In this document: positions 26,596 through 35,109 of the stretch, piece by piece
How positions within the stretch are numbered: the first letter of the stretch is position 1
Layout of the letters: every line of letters starts with the position of its first letter
Source of the DNA: an uncultured Pseudomonadales bacterium
Lineage (GTDB): Bacteria > Pseudomonadota > Gammaproteobacteria > Pseudomonadales > Cellvibrionaceae
Length of the DNA: 64,000 bases
NCBI GenBank assembly: GCA_947488935.1
Contig: CANLBN010000006.1
Coordinates: forward strand, 124,001 to 188,000
Direction of reading: 5' to 3'
Notes under the pieces: model-generated
Database searches by the model: none
What the model saw: the letters and a program-made list of their open reading frames with translations, nothing else
Told to the model about the DNA's origin: nothing
Made by a program: the position numbers and the translations under genes

Positions 26596-26982
26596 TTTAC
26601 GTTTCTTAATAAAGATATAGGCTTTTATTTTTAATCGTTTAATCGTTTAATCGTTTAATCGTTTAATCGTTTAATCGTTTAATCGTTTAATCGTTTAATC
26701 GAGTATATTGTGTCTATTAACTACTTCACCGTATTGGCTGATCGGCGAGGTACTATTGTTCGCATCGAATAGGAATAATTACTTCATTGAAGCAAAATAT
26801 CTCTATACCTTTTGTTCTTTTTTTATGCTTTTTCTTTTATGCCGTATAAATATCCCTCATCTAATCAGCCCAATTCACCACAATTGAACAACTGGGCTAA
26901 GTTAACATTTTTGGCTCTCACTTTTTAAAAGACTCGACTCAAAACCTGACGTTACAACTTGCTTATATACTACTAAAGCTCT
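26596..26982. other. Gene-free stretch with a microsatellite
   Basis: Apart from the 8-bp repeat tract (26633-26701) the 387 bp are AT-rich and without a recognisable gene. The right end is the downstream region of the SpmAB-like gene. Confidence 0.5.
26633..26701. repeat. Tandem array of 8-bp units (AATCGTTT), eight full copies plus five bases
   Basis: Eight perfect copies of AATCGTTT followed by AATCG. A perfect short repeat of this length is prone to slipped-strand change. It lies 38 bp before the start of the minus-strand membrane-protein gene, in its promoter or leader, not in coding DNA. Confidence 0.95.
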
Positions 26983-28212
26983 TCAGCTAAAAAACCAATA
27001 AGCAATAGCAATGGCCGCCAAAATACCCGCTGCATCCGCTGCCAAGCCACAAGCGGCTGCATGGCGAATTTTTTTAATACCTACGGAGCCAAAGTAAACC
27101 GCTAAAACATAAAAGGTAGTTTCGGTACTGCCCTGCACTATCGACGATAGGCGACCAGCAAAGGAGTCTGCACCATGTGACTGCATGGTATCGATCATCA
27201 TTGCTCTAGCACCGCTACCACTAAAAGGTTTCATTAAAGCGGTAGGTAGAGCATCAATAAAACGGTCATCCATATTGAGTGACAACACTAGGCTGCGAAG
27301 GCCCTCGGCGAGCAAATCTAAAGCGCCACTGGCGCGAAACACACCAATTGCCACTAGCATGGCAACCAAATAAGGAATAATCGTTACCGCAGTGCTAAAA
27401 CCTTCTTTAGCGCCATCGATAAATGCATCGTAAGCATTAACCTTTTTGATCACTGCACCTGTAATAAATAACATCACTAAGGAAAACAATGTCACGTTAC
27501 TAATTAAAGCAGATTGCGCCAACATCTCGGCCTGCGGCAAGTGTGAGAAATAAGCCAGCAAACCAAATATTAGGGCAGAAAAACCCCCTAAATACGCCAA
27601 AATCACTTTATCGAATAAGTTGATTTTTTGTACCGCAGCCACCGTGAGTAAACCCATTAATGTCGAGGCATAGGTTGCGATCAAAATAGGAATAAACACA
27701 TCGGTTGGGTTCGCAGCACCCATCTGCGCACGATAGGTAAATATCGTGACTGGGAATAACGTCACCGCCGAGGTATTAATCACCAAAAATAAAATCTGGG
27801 CGTTGCTGGCAGTATCTTTAAGTGGGTTGAGTTTTTGCAACTCCTGCATCGCCTTAATACCCAATGGTGTTGCTGCATTATCCAAGCCTAGCGCATTGGC
27901 CGACATATTCATGACTATTGCCCCTAGCGCCGGGTGGTTTTTGGGTACCTCCGGTAGTAGGCGAATAAACAGCGGGCTAAGCCAAGTCGTTAAAATTTGA
28001 ATAAAGCCACTACGCTCACCAATCTTCATAATGCCCAGCCATAAGGCCAAAACACCGGTTAGCCCCAATGCGATTTCAAAGGCGGTTTTAGATAGGCTAA
28101 ACATCGCTGTCATCATCTGACCAAATATCTGCGTATCACCAAAAATTAATAACTTGATGAGCGCAACGACAAAAGCTGAGGCAAAAAAGAAAATCCAGAT
28201 AAAATTTAACAT
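26983..28212 (-). CDS. SpmA/SpmB fusion, nucleoside-recognition (Gate) membrane protein
   Basis: A 409-aa inner-membrane protein joining two Gate domains: the SpmA-like half (~1-200, with NMSANALGLDNAATPLGIKA) and the SpmB-like half (~230-409, with PYLVAMLVAIGVFRASGALD and SGSGARAMMIDTMQ). Around ten helices. In Bacillus SpmA and SpmB affect spore maturation. In Gram-negative bacteria the fused form is common and its transported substrate is unknown; a nucleoside or small-solute role is suggested by the Gate domain. It stands alone in its direction. Confidence 0.9.
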   Translation of the reverse strand: MLNFIWIFFFASAFVVALIKLLIFGDTQIFGQMMTAMFSLSKTAFEIALGLTGVLALWLGIMKIGERSGFIQILTTWLSPLFIRLLPEVPKNHPALGAIVMNMSANALGLDNAATPLGIKAMQELQKLNPLKDTASNAQILFLVINTSAVTLFPVTIFTYRAQMGAANPTDVFIPILIATYASTLMGLLTVAAVQKINLFDKVILAYLGGFSALIFGLLAYFSHLPQAEMLAQSALISNVTLFSLVMLFITGAVIKKVNAYDAFIDGAKEGFSTAVTIIPYLVAMLVAIGVFRASGALDLLAEGLRSLVLSLNMDDRFIDALPTALMKPFSGSGARAMMIDTMQSHGADSFAGRLSSIVQGSTETTFYVLAVYFGSVGIKKIRHAAACGLAADAAGILAAIAIAYWFFS

Positions 28213-28389
28213 GCGCTTATTTTACAGCTTGGTATCGAAATAAGTAGGGTCAAATACAACTTTTAAAAACACCTCTAACTCGATTTAATGGATAAAACCT
28301 GTACACTATCACCACACATATCATCTATAAATCTAGCTAAGGTTAATTTCTAGCAAAACCACTGCTAATAACACCAAACCGGAACCATC

Positions 28390-28638
28390 ATGAAGCTACT
28401 CGTACGTAATTTAGACCGCTCAACAACGCAAGAGGCCTTAAAAAGCTTATTCCAAGAATTTGGCGCTGTTCAGTCTTGTAATTTGGTAATGGATAAAGAC
28501 ACTGGGGCTTCTAAAGGCTTTGGCTTTGTTGAAATGCCTAAACAGGGCGAGGCAAAAGCGGCGATTAAAAATTTAAACAATAAAACGGTCAATAATAGTA
28601 AAATTCGCGTTAAAAAGGCCGAAGAGAAAAACCCTTAA
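28390..28638 (+). CDS. RNA-binding protein with one RRM domain
   Basis: An 82-aa protein that is almost only an RNA recognition motif: RNP2 LLVRNL at residues 3-8 and RNP1 KGFGFVEM at 42-49, with the Lys-rich end KIRVKKAEEKN. Single-RRM proteins of this size are cold- or stress-linked RNA binders in cyanobacteria and proteobacteria. The specific RNA targets are unknown. A 177-bp upstream gap allows its own promoter; start ATG 28390 follows GGAAC. Confidence 0.92.
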   Translation: MKLLVRNLDRSTTQEALKSLFQEFGAVQSCNLVMDKDTGASKGFGFVEMPKQGEAKAAIKNLNNKTVNNSKIRVKKAEEKNP

Positions 28639-28763
28639 AAACTGATTAATTAACAGTATAACAAATAAGGGAAGTGTATTTATTTTCGTGTTAATACTTA
28701 TTAAATTCTACATATTAGATAGTTGCACATTTTTTATTGTCACTAGAATATAGCTTACTTAGT

Positions 28764-29219
28764 ATGATTAACGACCTAGTAATATGTAAAGCCAGTTTAT
28801 CTGACACTCACCGAATACAACAATGTGTTGACGCAGCATATCACCACTATATTGATCGTATTGGAAAACCACCTGGACCAATGTTGGACGACTATCATAA
28901 ACTTATCCAGCAACACTCTGTTTTTACTGCAAAATTAGATGAAACTATTGGTGTTCTTGTATTAGTAAAGGTATCTTCAGGTATTCTATTAGATAATATC
29001 GCTATTCATCCTGATTACCAAGGTAAGGGTTTAGGCCAGAAGTTACTAAAATTTGCTGAATCACAAGCAATTGATCAGGGCTTCAAAAGTCTAGATTTAT
29101 ATACTCACGAATGTATGACTGAAAATATAGCAATCTATAAAAAACGGGGATATATCGAAAAAGAACGTAAGGAAGAATACGGCTATAGACGTATCTATAT
29201 GAGAAAGCTACTCTATTAA
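28764..29219 (+). CDS. GNAT family N-acetyltransferase
   Basis: A 151-aa acetyl-CoA-dependent acetyltransferase. Motif A is clear: LLDNIAIHPDYQGKGLGQKL, with the Q/R-x-x-G-x-G/A acetyl-CoA loop as QGKGLG. The C-terminal NIAIYKKRGYIEK segment is the usual motif B. ATG 28764 (MINDLVICKA) is preferred over an upstream in-frame codon at 28737 because the family fold starts right after it. Substrate is unknown. A LysE-type exporter gene follows 27 bp downstream and may be cotranscribed. Confidence 0.85.
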   Translation: MINDLVICKASLSDTHRIQQCVDAAYHHYIDRIGKPPGPMLDDYHKLIQQHSVFTAKLDETIGVLVLVKVSSGILLDNIAIHPDYQGKGLGQKLLKFAESQAIDQGFKSLDLYTHECMTENIAIYKKRGYIEKERKEEYGYRRIYMRKLLY

Positions 29220-29246
29220 TACAGTAACCTTCGGCTGGGTCTCAAC

Positions 29247-29870
29247 ATGAATTTATTTACACTCCTTTTGTTTATCCCTGCGTGTTTTGCACTAAATTTG
29301 GCACCAGGGCCTAATAATTTACTCTCGATGAACAACGCAAAACGATATGGATTGCGAGTGGCATGTTTTGCTGGCGTGGGTAGATTAGCAGCTTTCGTTA
29401 TTATGATTACATTGGCAGCATCGGGGCTTGCTAGTGTTTTATATGCTTCTGAGCATTTATTTTTTACTATTAAAATAGTAGGCGCTTGTTATTTATTTTG
29501 GTTAGCCTATCAATTATGGATAGCTGACCCCATCGAAGATACCACTCAATCTGTAGATAAGATGACAAACATTAGCTTAGTAAAACAGGAGTTTCTATTA
29601 GCAATAGGTAACCCAAAAGCTATTCTTATTTTTACTGCGTTTTTACCTCAATTTATAGACCCTACACAAAATATAGAATTTCAGTTCTTTATATTGGGTC
29701 TATTATTTTTGGCTCTAGAATGGCTGGCTATAGTATGTTATGCATATTTTGGGGTTTATTTACGACAGTGGTTTTCGCGACCAAGAACAAGAAAGTTATT
29801 TAATAGATGTTGCTCTGGGCTATTAGCAAGCGCTGGTTTGGGTTTACTCGTGGCGGACAAAGAGTCATAA
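29247..29870 (+). CDS. LysE family translocator
   Basis: A 207-aa inner-membrane exporter of the LysE/RhtB type, with the family's N-terminal signature (FALNLAPGPNNLLSM) and about six helices, and the conserved GNPKAILIFTAFLPQF in the middle. Members export amino acids such as lysine, threonine or homoserine lactone; this substrate cannot be told from sequence. ATG 29247 has a weak upstream GGCTGGG. Confidence 0.9.
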   Translation: MNLFTLLLFIPACFALNLAPGPNNLLSMNNAKRYGLRVACFAGVGRLAAFVIMITLAASGLASVLYASEHLFFTIKIVGACYLFWLAYQLWIADPIEDTTQSVDKMTNISLVKQEFLLAIGNPKAILIFTAFLPQFIDPTQNIEFQFFILGLLFLALEWLAIVCYAYFGVYLRQWFSRPRTRKLFNRCCSGLLASAGLGLLVADKES

Positions 29871-29934
29871 GTGATCGTCAGAATTAGGTAAATTATCTCG
29901 GTTTAACATGTATGAACTTAGCAAGGTTAAAAAT

Positions 29935-31179
29935 ATGAATATCTTAGTACTCAACAGCGGCTCATCCTCCTTAAAGTTTCAGGTAATGGATGTAGAGATT
30001 ACCGAATCAGGCGAATGCGCGGCTGAGTATTTAGCGGAGGGTATCGTCGAGAGTATTGGTAGTTACGCGCAAATTACCTACCACGTTACTGGGCATGCCA
30101 AGGTACGCCAAAATGAGCCGGTTAAAAATCACCAAGTCGCTATCGATATTGTATTACGGTGGCTCATCTCGCCGCAGTCACAAATTAAAGGCATTGAGAG
30201 CTATGGCGATATCCACGCCGTTGGGCACCGTGTAGTGCATGGTGGTGAGTTATTTGTTAAGTCGATTATTATCGATGACAAAGTAAAAGCGGGTATAGAA
30301 AAATGCATGGATCTCGCGCCGCTACACAACCCTGCCAACCTAAAAGGCATAGAGGCGGTCACTACTCTACTGGGCACTAAAACACCTCAGGTAGCTGTGT
30401 TTGATACGGCCTTCCATGCCACCTTACCTGAGGAGGCCTATCTCTACGGCCTGCCCTATCAATTTTATCGCCGCTATAAAATCAGGCGCTACGGCTTTCA
30501 TGGCAACTCACACCGCTATATTGCCTATAAGTACCGTAAGATTAATCAAATAGCACGTGAGCAAACCAATATTATCTCCATACACTTAGGTAATGGCTGC
30601 TCTGCGTGCTCTATACAAGCAGGTATTTCTGTGGATACCTCTATGGGGTTTACCCCGCTGGATGGCCTTGTAATGGGCACACGCTCGGGCGATACCGATG
30701 CCTCTATTTTGCATTACCTACACAGAAAAGAAGGCCTCAATTTTGACGATATGGACAATATGCTCAATAAGCAATCGGGGCTTTTGGGCATCTCTGGCTT
30801 AACCTCTGATATGCGTGAGCTATTGGATGAAGTTAATGAGCACGATGACCGTCGCGCTAAATTGGCCATCGAGATTTTTTGTCGCAATGTGCGTAAATAT
30901 ATTGCCGCTTACTATGTAGAGGTTGCTGGCAATGTCGATGCCATCGTATTTACGGGCGGTATTGGCGAAAACTCAGCCGAAATACGCCGACGCATTTGCG
31001 AGCCACTTAGCGCAATTGGTTTAGACTTAAACGATAATAAAAATGAGCAAGGCCTCTCTGAACAAGGCTATCAAAGAATATCTACTGACAATAGTAAACT
31101 CGCTGCTTGGGCTATCCATACCGATGAAGAATATATGATTGCGGTAGATACTATTCGTGAAGTCGAGAAAAAAACCTAG
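29935..31179 (+). CDS. ackA: Acetate kinase
   Basis: Converts acetyl phosphate and ADP to acetate and ATP (reversible). 414 aa, close to the usual ~400. Signature 1 is NILVLNSGSSSLKFQ at the start, signature 2 is VFDTAFHATLPEEAYLYGLP; the active-site segments RRYGFHGNSH, HLGNGCSACSI and IVFTGGIGENSAEIR are all present. ATG 29935 is chosen over ATG 29908 because the family begins with this NILVLNSGS strand. No phosphotransacetylase gene lies beside it, although pta is the usual partner. Confidence 0.96.
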   Translation: MNILVLNSGSSSLKFQVMDVEITESGECAAEYLAEGIVESIGSYAQITYHVTGHAKVRQNEPVKNHQVAIDIVLRWLISPQSQIKGIESYGDIHAVGHRVVHGGELFVKSIIIDDKVKAGIEKCMDLAPLHNPANLKGIEAVTTLLGTKTPQVAVFDTAFHATLPEEAYLYGLPYQFYRRYKIRRYGFHGNSHRYIAYKYRKINQIAREQTNIISIHLGNGCSACSIQAGISVDTSMGFTPLDGLVMGTRSGDTDASILHYLHRKEGLNFDDMDNMLNKQSGLLGISGLTSDMRELLDEVNEHDDRRAKLAIEIFCRNVRKYIAAYYVEVAGNVDAIVFTGGIGENSAEIRRRICEPLSAIGLDLNDNKNEQGLSEQGYQRISTDNSKLAAWAIHTDEEYMIAVDTIREVEKKT

Positions 31180-31253
31180 AGGACTCACAGCTAACTTATT
31201 AAATGGCAAGTTAAACTTTATAGAAAATCATTTACTATTAAAAACAGATACCA

Positions 31254-31712
31254 ATGGAACCCCTAAAATTTATCGATAAAAATGTTAAAAATACATTTAA
31301 CTCTTATCCAAAAGATATTCGAGATAAGTTGTTATATATTCGTGAGCTAATATTTACTATCGCTAACGAACACGAAGAGATCGGCGATATAGAAGAAACA
31401 TTAAAATGGGGTAACCCAAGTTATTTAACCAGCAAGCCAAAAAGCGGGACAACAATAAGGCTATCAACACTGACATCGATTGAATATAAATATGCAATAT
31501 CTGTTCATTGCCAAACAACACTAATCGCTGAATTTAAACAGGCATATAAATACTTAGAATTCGAGGGCAATAGAAGTATCATATTAGATATTCGCAAAGA
31601 ATTGCCAATAAGCGCGATAGAAGATTTTTTGTACTTGGCATTAACCTATCATTACAGAAAAAACAGTAGTCGGGCCAGCAAAATTAGGCTCGATGTGAAA
31701 CAATTACAATAG
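31254..31712 (+). CDS. DUF1801 domain protein
   Basis: A 152-aa soluble alpha/beta protein of the DUF1801 (YdhG-like) group: helical N-terminus with FNSYPKDIRDKLLYIRELI, then LKWGNPSYLT, the strongly conserved K/E-W-x-x-P-x-Y core. Function is unknown, with distant similarity to frataxin-like folds noted for the family. 74 bp after ackA and before a small lipoprotein gene, all in one direction; operon membership is uncertain. Confidence 0.8.
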   Translation: MEPLKFIDKNVKNTFNSYPKDIRDKLLYIRELIFTIANEHEEIGDIEETLKWGNPSYLTSKPKSGTTIRLSTLTSIEYKYAISVHCQTTLIAEFKQAYKYLEFEGNRSIILDIRKELPISAIEDFLYLALTYHYRKNSSRASKIRLDVKQLQ

Positions 31713-31734
31713 CACTGTAGCAAACGGAGTTTTT

Positions 31735-31953
31735 ATGAAAGCCTCTAGCATTATTAGTGCTGTTTTATGCACATTATCGGCCATTCTTTTATCAGCTTGC
31801 GACGCTAAGCCCGAAACTAAAAAAGATAAGCCTCAAGGTGTTATTCCAGAGTATCAACTCAACGCTTTAGAAAAAGCTAAAGAGGCTAAAAGTGCTATAG
31901 AAGCCGCAAAAGCTGAACAAGAAAAAGCACTAAAAGAGCAAGGCCTCAAGTAG
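31735..31953 (+). CDS. Small lipoprotein
   Basis: A 72-aa exported lipoprotein: signal peptide ending in lipobox LLSAC (Cys near residue 22), followed by a short charged helix (EKAKEAKSAIEAAKAEQEK). Its stop codon shares a base with the GTG of the next gene (TAGTG), implying coupled translation with the CCxxHD protein. Confidence 0.7.
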   Translation: MKASSIISAVLCTLSAILLSACDAKPETKKDKPQGVIPEYQLNALEKAKEAKSAIEAAKAEQEKALKEQGLK

Positions 31954-32369
31954 TGAAATTTATCGTAGCATTCAGTTTTTTATTTTGGTTTATGGCAAGC
32001 TTTACACAAGCAGAAGAAGACCTAAAACCTTTTACAACCGATGGCTGTAGCGCATTCCCCGATGGGACCTTGTCGCAAAATGAATTATGGTTATCATGCT
32101 GCACAGCCCATGATTTAGCCTATTGGCAAGGTGGCACATATCAGCAACGATTGGAGTCAGACCAAGCACTAAAACAATGCGTAGAAAAAGTTGGAGAACC
32201 CTCGATAGCCATATTAATGTTAGCCGGAGTTCGTGTTGGTGGTACGCCTTACCTCCCCACAAAATTTCGCTGGGGTTATGGCTGGCCCTACCCTAGAGGC
32301 TATAAAGCGATAACGCCTGAAGAACAACAACAAATAGAAAAAATATTAAAGGAAGCTCTGAAAAAATAA
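31953..32369 (+). CDS. Secreted CCxxHD protein, phospholipase A2-like
   Basis: A 138-aa exported protein. Signal peptide (FIVAFSFLFWFMASFTQAE) is followed by TDGCSAFPDGT and WLSCCTAHDLAYWQGG, a CCxxHD motif of the kind that carries the catalytic His in phospholipase A2, plus further Cys at DQALKQCV. A calcium-loop G-x-G typical of PLA2 is not obvious, so the activity is unproven. GTG 31953 overlaps the lipoprotein stop by one base. The pair may work together at the outer membrane. Confidence 0.65.
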   Translation: MKFIVAFSFLFWFMASFTQAEEDLKPFTTDGCSAFPDGTLSQNELWLSCCTAHDLAYWQGGTYQQRLESDQALKQCVEKVGEPSIAILMLAGVRVGGTPYLPTKFRWGYGWPYPRGYKAITPEEQQQIEKILKEALKK

Positions 32370-32435
32370 TCATTTATTCAAAGATTCCTTCATTAACGAT
32401 AAATAATACACACTGCCTTTTATAATACGGGATAT

Positions 32436-33113
32436 TTAAGTAGCAGAACTTGCCTCTTTGATACGCGCTAGTACTGCCTCCTTTCTTTTGCGACGATCAA
32501 TATCGTGTATTTTTTTATCGATACTTTGTAGGTCGAGCATTTCTTCCATCTCAACCCACCCGGCTTCTTGATCATTATCATTGCCCTGTAAGCCAGCAAT
32601 ATGTTGACGTGTATTCTCTAACTCGCTCAGTTGCTTAGGCAAATTACCTGATTTTGCTGGGGCGTTTTTAACAATTTGCTGTGCTTTAGCAAGGCGTAAA
32701 TCACGGCGATATTGCACGACCTCTGATAGCGCTTTACGCAAGGCCGCCTCTGTATTAAAAATACGTTTTGAAAGGCTATCGCGTTGCATTTGTAAACCTG
32801 CAAGCATTTCTTCGTAGCGAGCAATATCCTCTGCTATTTCGTCGATTAGCTCATGCTTATCATTTTTGTGCAAAAATTCTTGAGCTTGGGCTTCTCTTTT
32901 GGTGATTAAGCCTTGAATCGATTCACATTCTCTCTCAAGTTGCTTTCGAGTCACGAGCATTTCACTCATCATTTTTTTACGTGAGCTAATAGTCCTCTCA
33001 ACATCGACAATCTCCTGCTCAAAAATACGAATCGCATTATCATCTATGATAACTTCTGCCGATTCTCTGGCTATTCCCCGAGTTAATGTTGTTAATTTTT
33101 TTAAAATACCCAT
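32436..33113 (-). CDS. PspA/IM30 family protein
   Basis: A 225-aa coiled-coil protein of the phage-shock/ESCRT-III-like family that binds and protects the inner membrane. It begins with an amphipathic helix (MGILKKLTTLTRGIARESAE), and almost all the rest is long charged helix. No PspB/C genes lie nearby. It follows the YiaA-like membrane gene with a gap of 2 bp, so the two form an operon, a common pairing outside enterobacteria. Confidence 0.85.
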   Translation of the reverse strand: MGILKKLTTLTRGIARESAEVIIDDNAIRIFEQEIVDVERTISSRKKMMSEMLVTRKQLERECESIQGLITKREAQAQEFLHKNDKHELIDEIAEDIARYEEMLAGLQMQRDSLSKRIFNTEAALRKALSEVVQYRRDLRLAKAQQIVKNAPAKSGNLPKQLSELENTRQHIAGLQGNDNDQEAGWVEMEEMLDLQSIDKKIHDIDRRKRKEAVLARIKEASSAT

Positions 33114-33115
33114 GA

Positions 33116-33397
33116 CTACGCTACCTCTTTTGCCATTTCGTTAATGATCTTTGTAGTACGCGCATCACTCACTTTATTAATCAAGCGATTGGCTTCGTGT
33201 TGGTCACGTAAGGTCTTAGATAAGGTGATTGTTGTACTCACTAAAAACAAAGAGCTTAAGGCAAAATAACCTTTAATAATCAAACTTCCCGGTACCAGAA
33301 CAATCCCCGCAGCAATGGCTGTGATTGCAATAGCAAAACTGACTTTCACAAAGAAAATCCAGCTCTCTGAGGTACTTTGAATATCATATTCGTTCAT
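33116..33397 (-). CDS. YiaA/YiaB two-helix membrane protein
   Basis: A 93-aa inner-membrane protein with two hydrophobic helices (about residues 14-36 and 41-60) and a conserved tail with LSKTLRDQHEANRLINKVSDARTTK-type charge. The YiaAB domain is of unknown function. ATG 33397 has GGAG nine bases upstream on the minus strand, preferred over the longer frame to 33472. It is the first gene of a two-gene unit with the PspA-like gene. Confidence 0.8.
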   Translation of the reverse strand: MNEYDIQSTSESWIFFVKVSFAIAITAIAAGIVLVPGSLIIKGYFALSSLFLVSTTITLSKTLRDQHEANRLINKVSDARTTKIINEMAKEVA

Positions 33398-33735
33398 AAC
33401 TAACACTCCGTATATTGGTTGAGGACGCTCAGTATTAATTATTTTTGTAGGGAAACAAGGGGAAACAAACAAGTATCACAGGGTGATACTTTACGTAGCG
33501 GTGCAATATACTTAAGGTTTAAAAGGCTTATTTTCACGGCAAAGATAAGGATGGATGAGACTGCTACACGTTGTGTAAATTTATGTGTTTTAGCTTTTGA
33601 CAGACTCTACGCTTACAAACATTAAGCGCTTGTCGAAGCGAGGCGGTACAATCGAAAGCGGTGCTTGCCTATAAAAATGTAATTCTGCGACAATTACATT
33701 TGGTCATTTTCTTTTAGTGTTTTTATTTGTCCTGC
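33398..33735. other. Gene-free stretch upstream of the YiaA-PspA pair
   Basis: 338 bp. It should hold the promoter of the minus-strand pair and contains the terminator-like hairpin at 33671-33700 for the gene on its right. No other feature is seen. Confidence 0.5.
33671..33700 (-). terminator. Intrinsic terminator of the sulfur cluster
   Basis: Read on the minus strand: AATGTAATT (33700-33692), 7-nt loop, AATTACATT (33684-33676), then TTTTAT. It lies 35 bp beyond the DUF442 gene's stop. The stem is AT-rich but perfect over nine bp. Confidence 0.6.
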
Positions 33736-34068
33736 TTACTCCTCTAGCGACATGCTGTTATAAATCATTTTTGCGCGCCCACCGGTAAAACAGTAGCCGT
33801 GTATTTTTTTGTTAGACTCTACAATTTTTTTAAAGGCGAGAGTTTTATCTTGAGTCAATGCCTTAGGTGCAAAATCAATTAAATGCGCCTCTATGCCATG
33901 CTCTTTTGCTGCCGTTTGTATATCTGTAAAGTAAGGTTGGCCTGTCGCTTCGTTATCTGGTCGGTTGCACACAATAAGTTCAACGCCTTCGCTAAGCAAA
34001 GCTGGTATATCTTCAATAAAAACCTGGTCAGACACACTAAAATTATCGTTAATTTTTTCTATTTTCAT
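33736..34068 (-). CDS. DUF442 / TIGR01244-type sulfurtransferase-phosphatase
   Basis: A 110-aa protein of the BLH (beta-lactamase-hydrolase) N-domain family with a tyrosine-phosphatase-like fold. The loop YCFTGGRAK carries the Cys and Arg of C-x-x-G-x-R, here CFTGGR rather than the usual CRTGTR. In other bacteria this domain is fused to or next to a persulfide dioxygenase and handles sulfane sulfur. Here the partner gene lies 35 bp upstream in the same direction, supporting the same role. Confidence 0.85.
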   Translation of the reverse strand: MKIEKINDNFSVSDQVFIEDIPALLSEGVELIVCNRPDNEATGQPYFTDIQTAAKEHGIEAHLIDFAPKALTQDKTLAFKKIVESNKKIHGYCFTGGRAKMIYNSMSLEE

Positions 34069-34103
34069 CGTCTCTATTCCTAAAATAATACCAACAAAGT
34101 TTT

Positions 34104-34997
34104 TTACTGTTTAATCCCTTTAAGTCCTTCTACAGGTACTTTTAAATAAGTCACTTCATTATCTTCAGCGGGAGGAAAGTACCCTGCTCTCATATTTACT
34201 TGCAGTGCAGGCAGTATCAGTTTTGGCATAGACAAGGTTGCATCCCGTGCCTCGCGTAGGCTAACAAAGGCCTCTTCTGTAGTGCCTTGCTTAACATGTA
34301 TATTGGCAGCAATTTGCTCCGCCACTGTTGTCATATGTTTGAGTTCGCGACCATTGGGTTGATAGTCGTGGCATATAAAAAGGCGTGTTTTACTCGGTAA
34401 GCTAAGTACTTTTTTTATCGAGCGATACAGTGTACGTGCATCACCTCCTGGAAAATCAGCTCTAGCTGTACCACCATCGGGCATAAATAAGGTATCGCCC
34501 ACAAACGCTGCATCACCTATCACGTATGTCATACAAGCCGGTGTATGGCCCGGTGTATAAATGGCCTGCCCGACTAAAGCCCCAATTTGATATTGATCGC
34601 CGTCGTTTAATAGCTCATCAAATTGAGAGCCATCTCGCTCGAACTCTGTGCCTTCGTTAAAGGTTTTACCAAAGGTTTCTTGAATATCAACAATATGTTG
34701 ACTGATCGCAATTTTGCCGCCTAAATGTGATTGTATATAAGGCGCCGCCGATAAATGATCGGCATGAACATGGGTCTCTAAAAGGTATTTAAGGCTTAAA
34801 TTTTGCTCTTGAATGTGGGCAATAATTTTATCAGCGCTTTCAAATTGAACTTGGCCTGCTGCGTAGTCAAAATCTAAAACAGAGTCGACAATAGCGCATG
34901 CGTTAGAGCTTGGATCTTTAATAATATAAGAAAACGTGTTCGAGTCACTATCAAAAAATGGTGTCACTTCTGGAGATAATACTGAGTTACTGGGCAT
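34104..34997 (-). CDS. MBL-fold persulfide dioxygenase-like protein (ETHE1/BLH type)
   Basis: A 297-aa metallo-beta-lactamase-fold enzyme. Metal site HVHADH at His 76, His 78, Asp 80 and His 81; further ligands are in YTPGHTPACMTY and the FICHDYQPNGRE segment, which is characteristic of persulfide dioxygenases. Expected reaction: oxygen-dependent oxidation of glutathione persulfide to sulfite, in sulfide detoxification. It sits between a peroxiredoxin gene and the DUF442 gene, a coherent sulfur-oxidation cluster. Iron binding and activity are inferred from family. Confidence 0.9.
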   Translation of the reverse strand: MPSNSVLSPEVTPFFDSDSNTFSYIIKDPSSNACAIVDSVLDFDYAAGQVQFESADKIIAHIQEQNLSLKYLLETHVHADHLSAAPYIQSHLGGKIAISQHIVDIQETFGKTFNEGTEFERDGSQFDELLNDGDQYQIGALVGQAIYTPGHTPACMTYVIGDAAFVGDTLFMPDGGTARADFPGGDARTLYRSIKKVLSLPSKTRLFICHDYQPNGRELKHMTTVAEQIAANIHVKQGTTEEAFVSLREARDATLSMPKLILPALQVNMRAGYFPPAEDNEVTYLKVPVEGLKGIKQ

Positions 34998-35036
34998 ATT
35001 TTAGTTCTCCTATATTCAATTGATTTCTGTATTTTT

Positions 35037-35093
35037 TATAACTGGCTGGGCGAATCCTAATGGGGGCAATCATAAATCGCCCAGTCAGTTATA
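35037..35093 (-). promoter_or_regulatory. Long hairpin between peroxiredoxin and dioxygenase genes
   Basis: Seventeen-base arms, 35037-35053 and 35077-35093 (TATAACTGGCTGGGCGA / TCGCCCAGTCAGTTATA), differ at one position that would still form a G-U pair. The loop is 23 nt. Neither strand has a T run after the stem, so it is more likely an mRNA-stabilising or processing hairpin within the operon than a terminator. Confidence 0.55.
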
Positions 35094-35109
35094 TTGTATA
35101 AGTGGCGAT

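Noticed and set aside
26633..26701. Repeat tract considered as a CRISPR or iteron array
   Set aside because: Units are 8 bp head to tail with no spacers and no nearby replication or cas gene; it is a simple tandem repeat.
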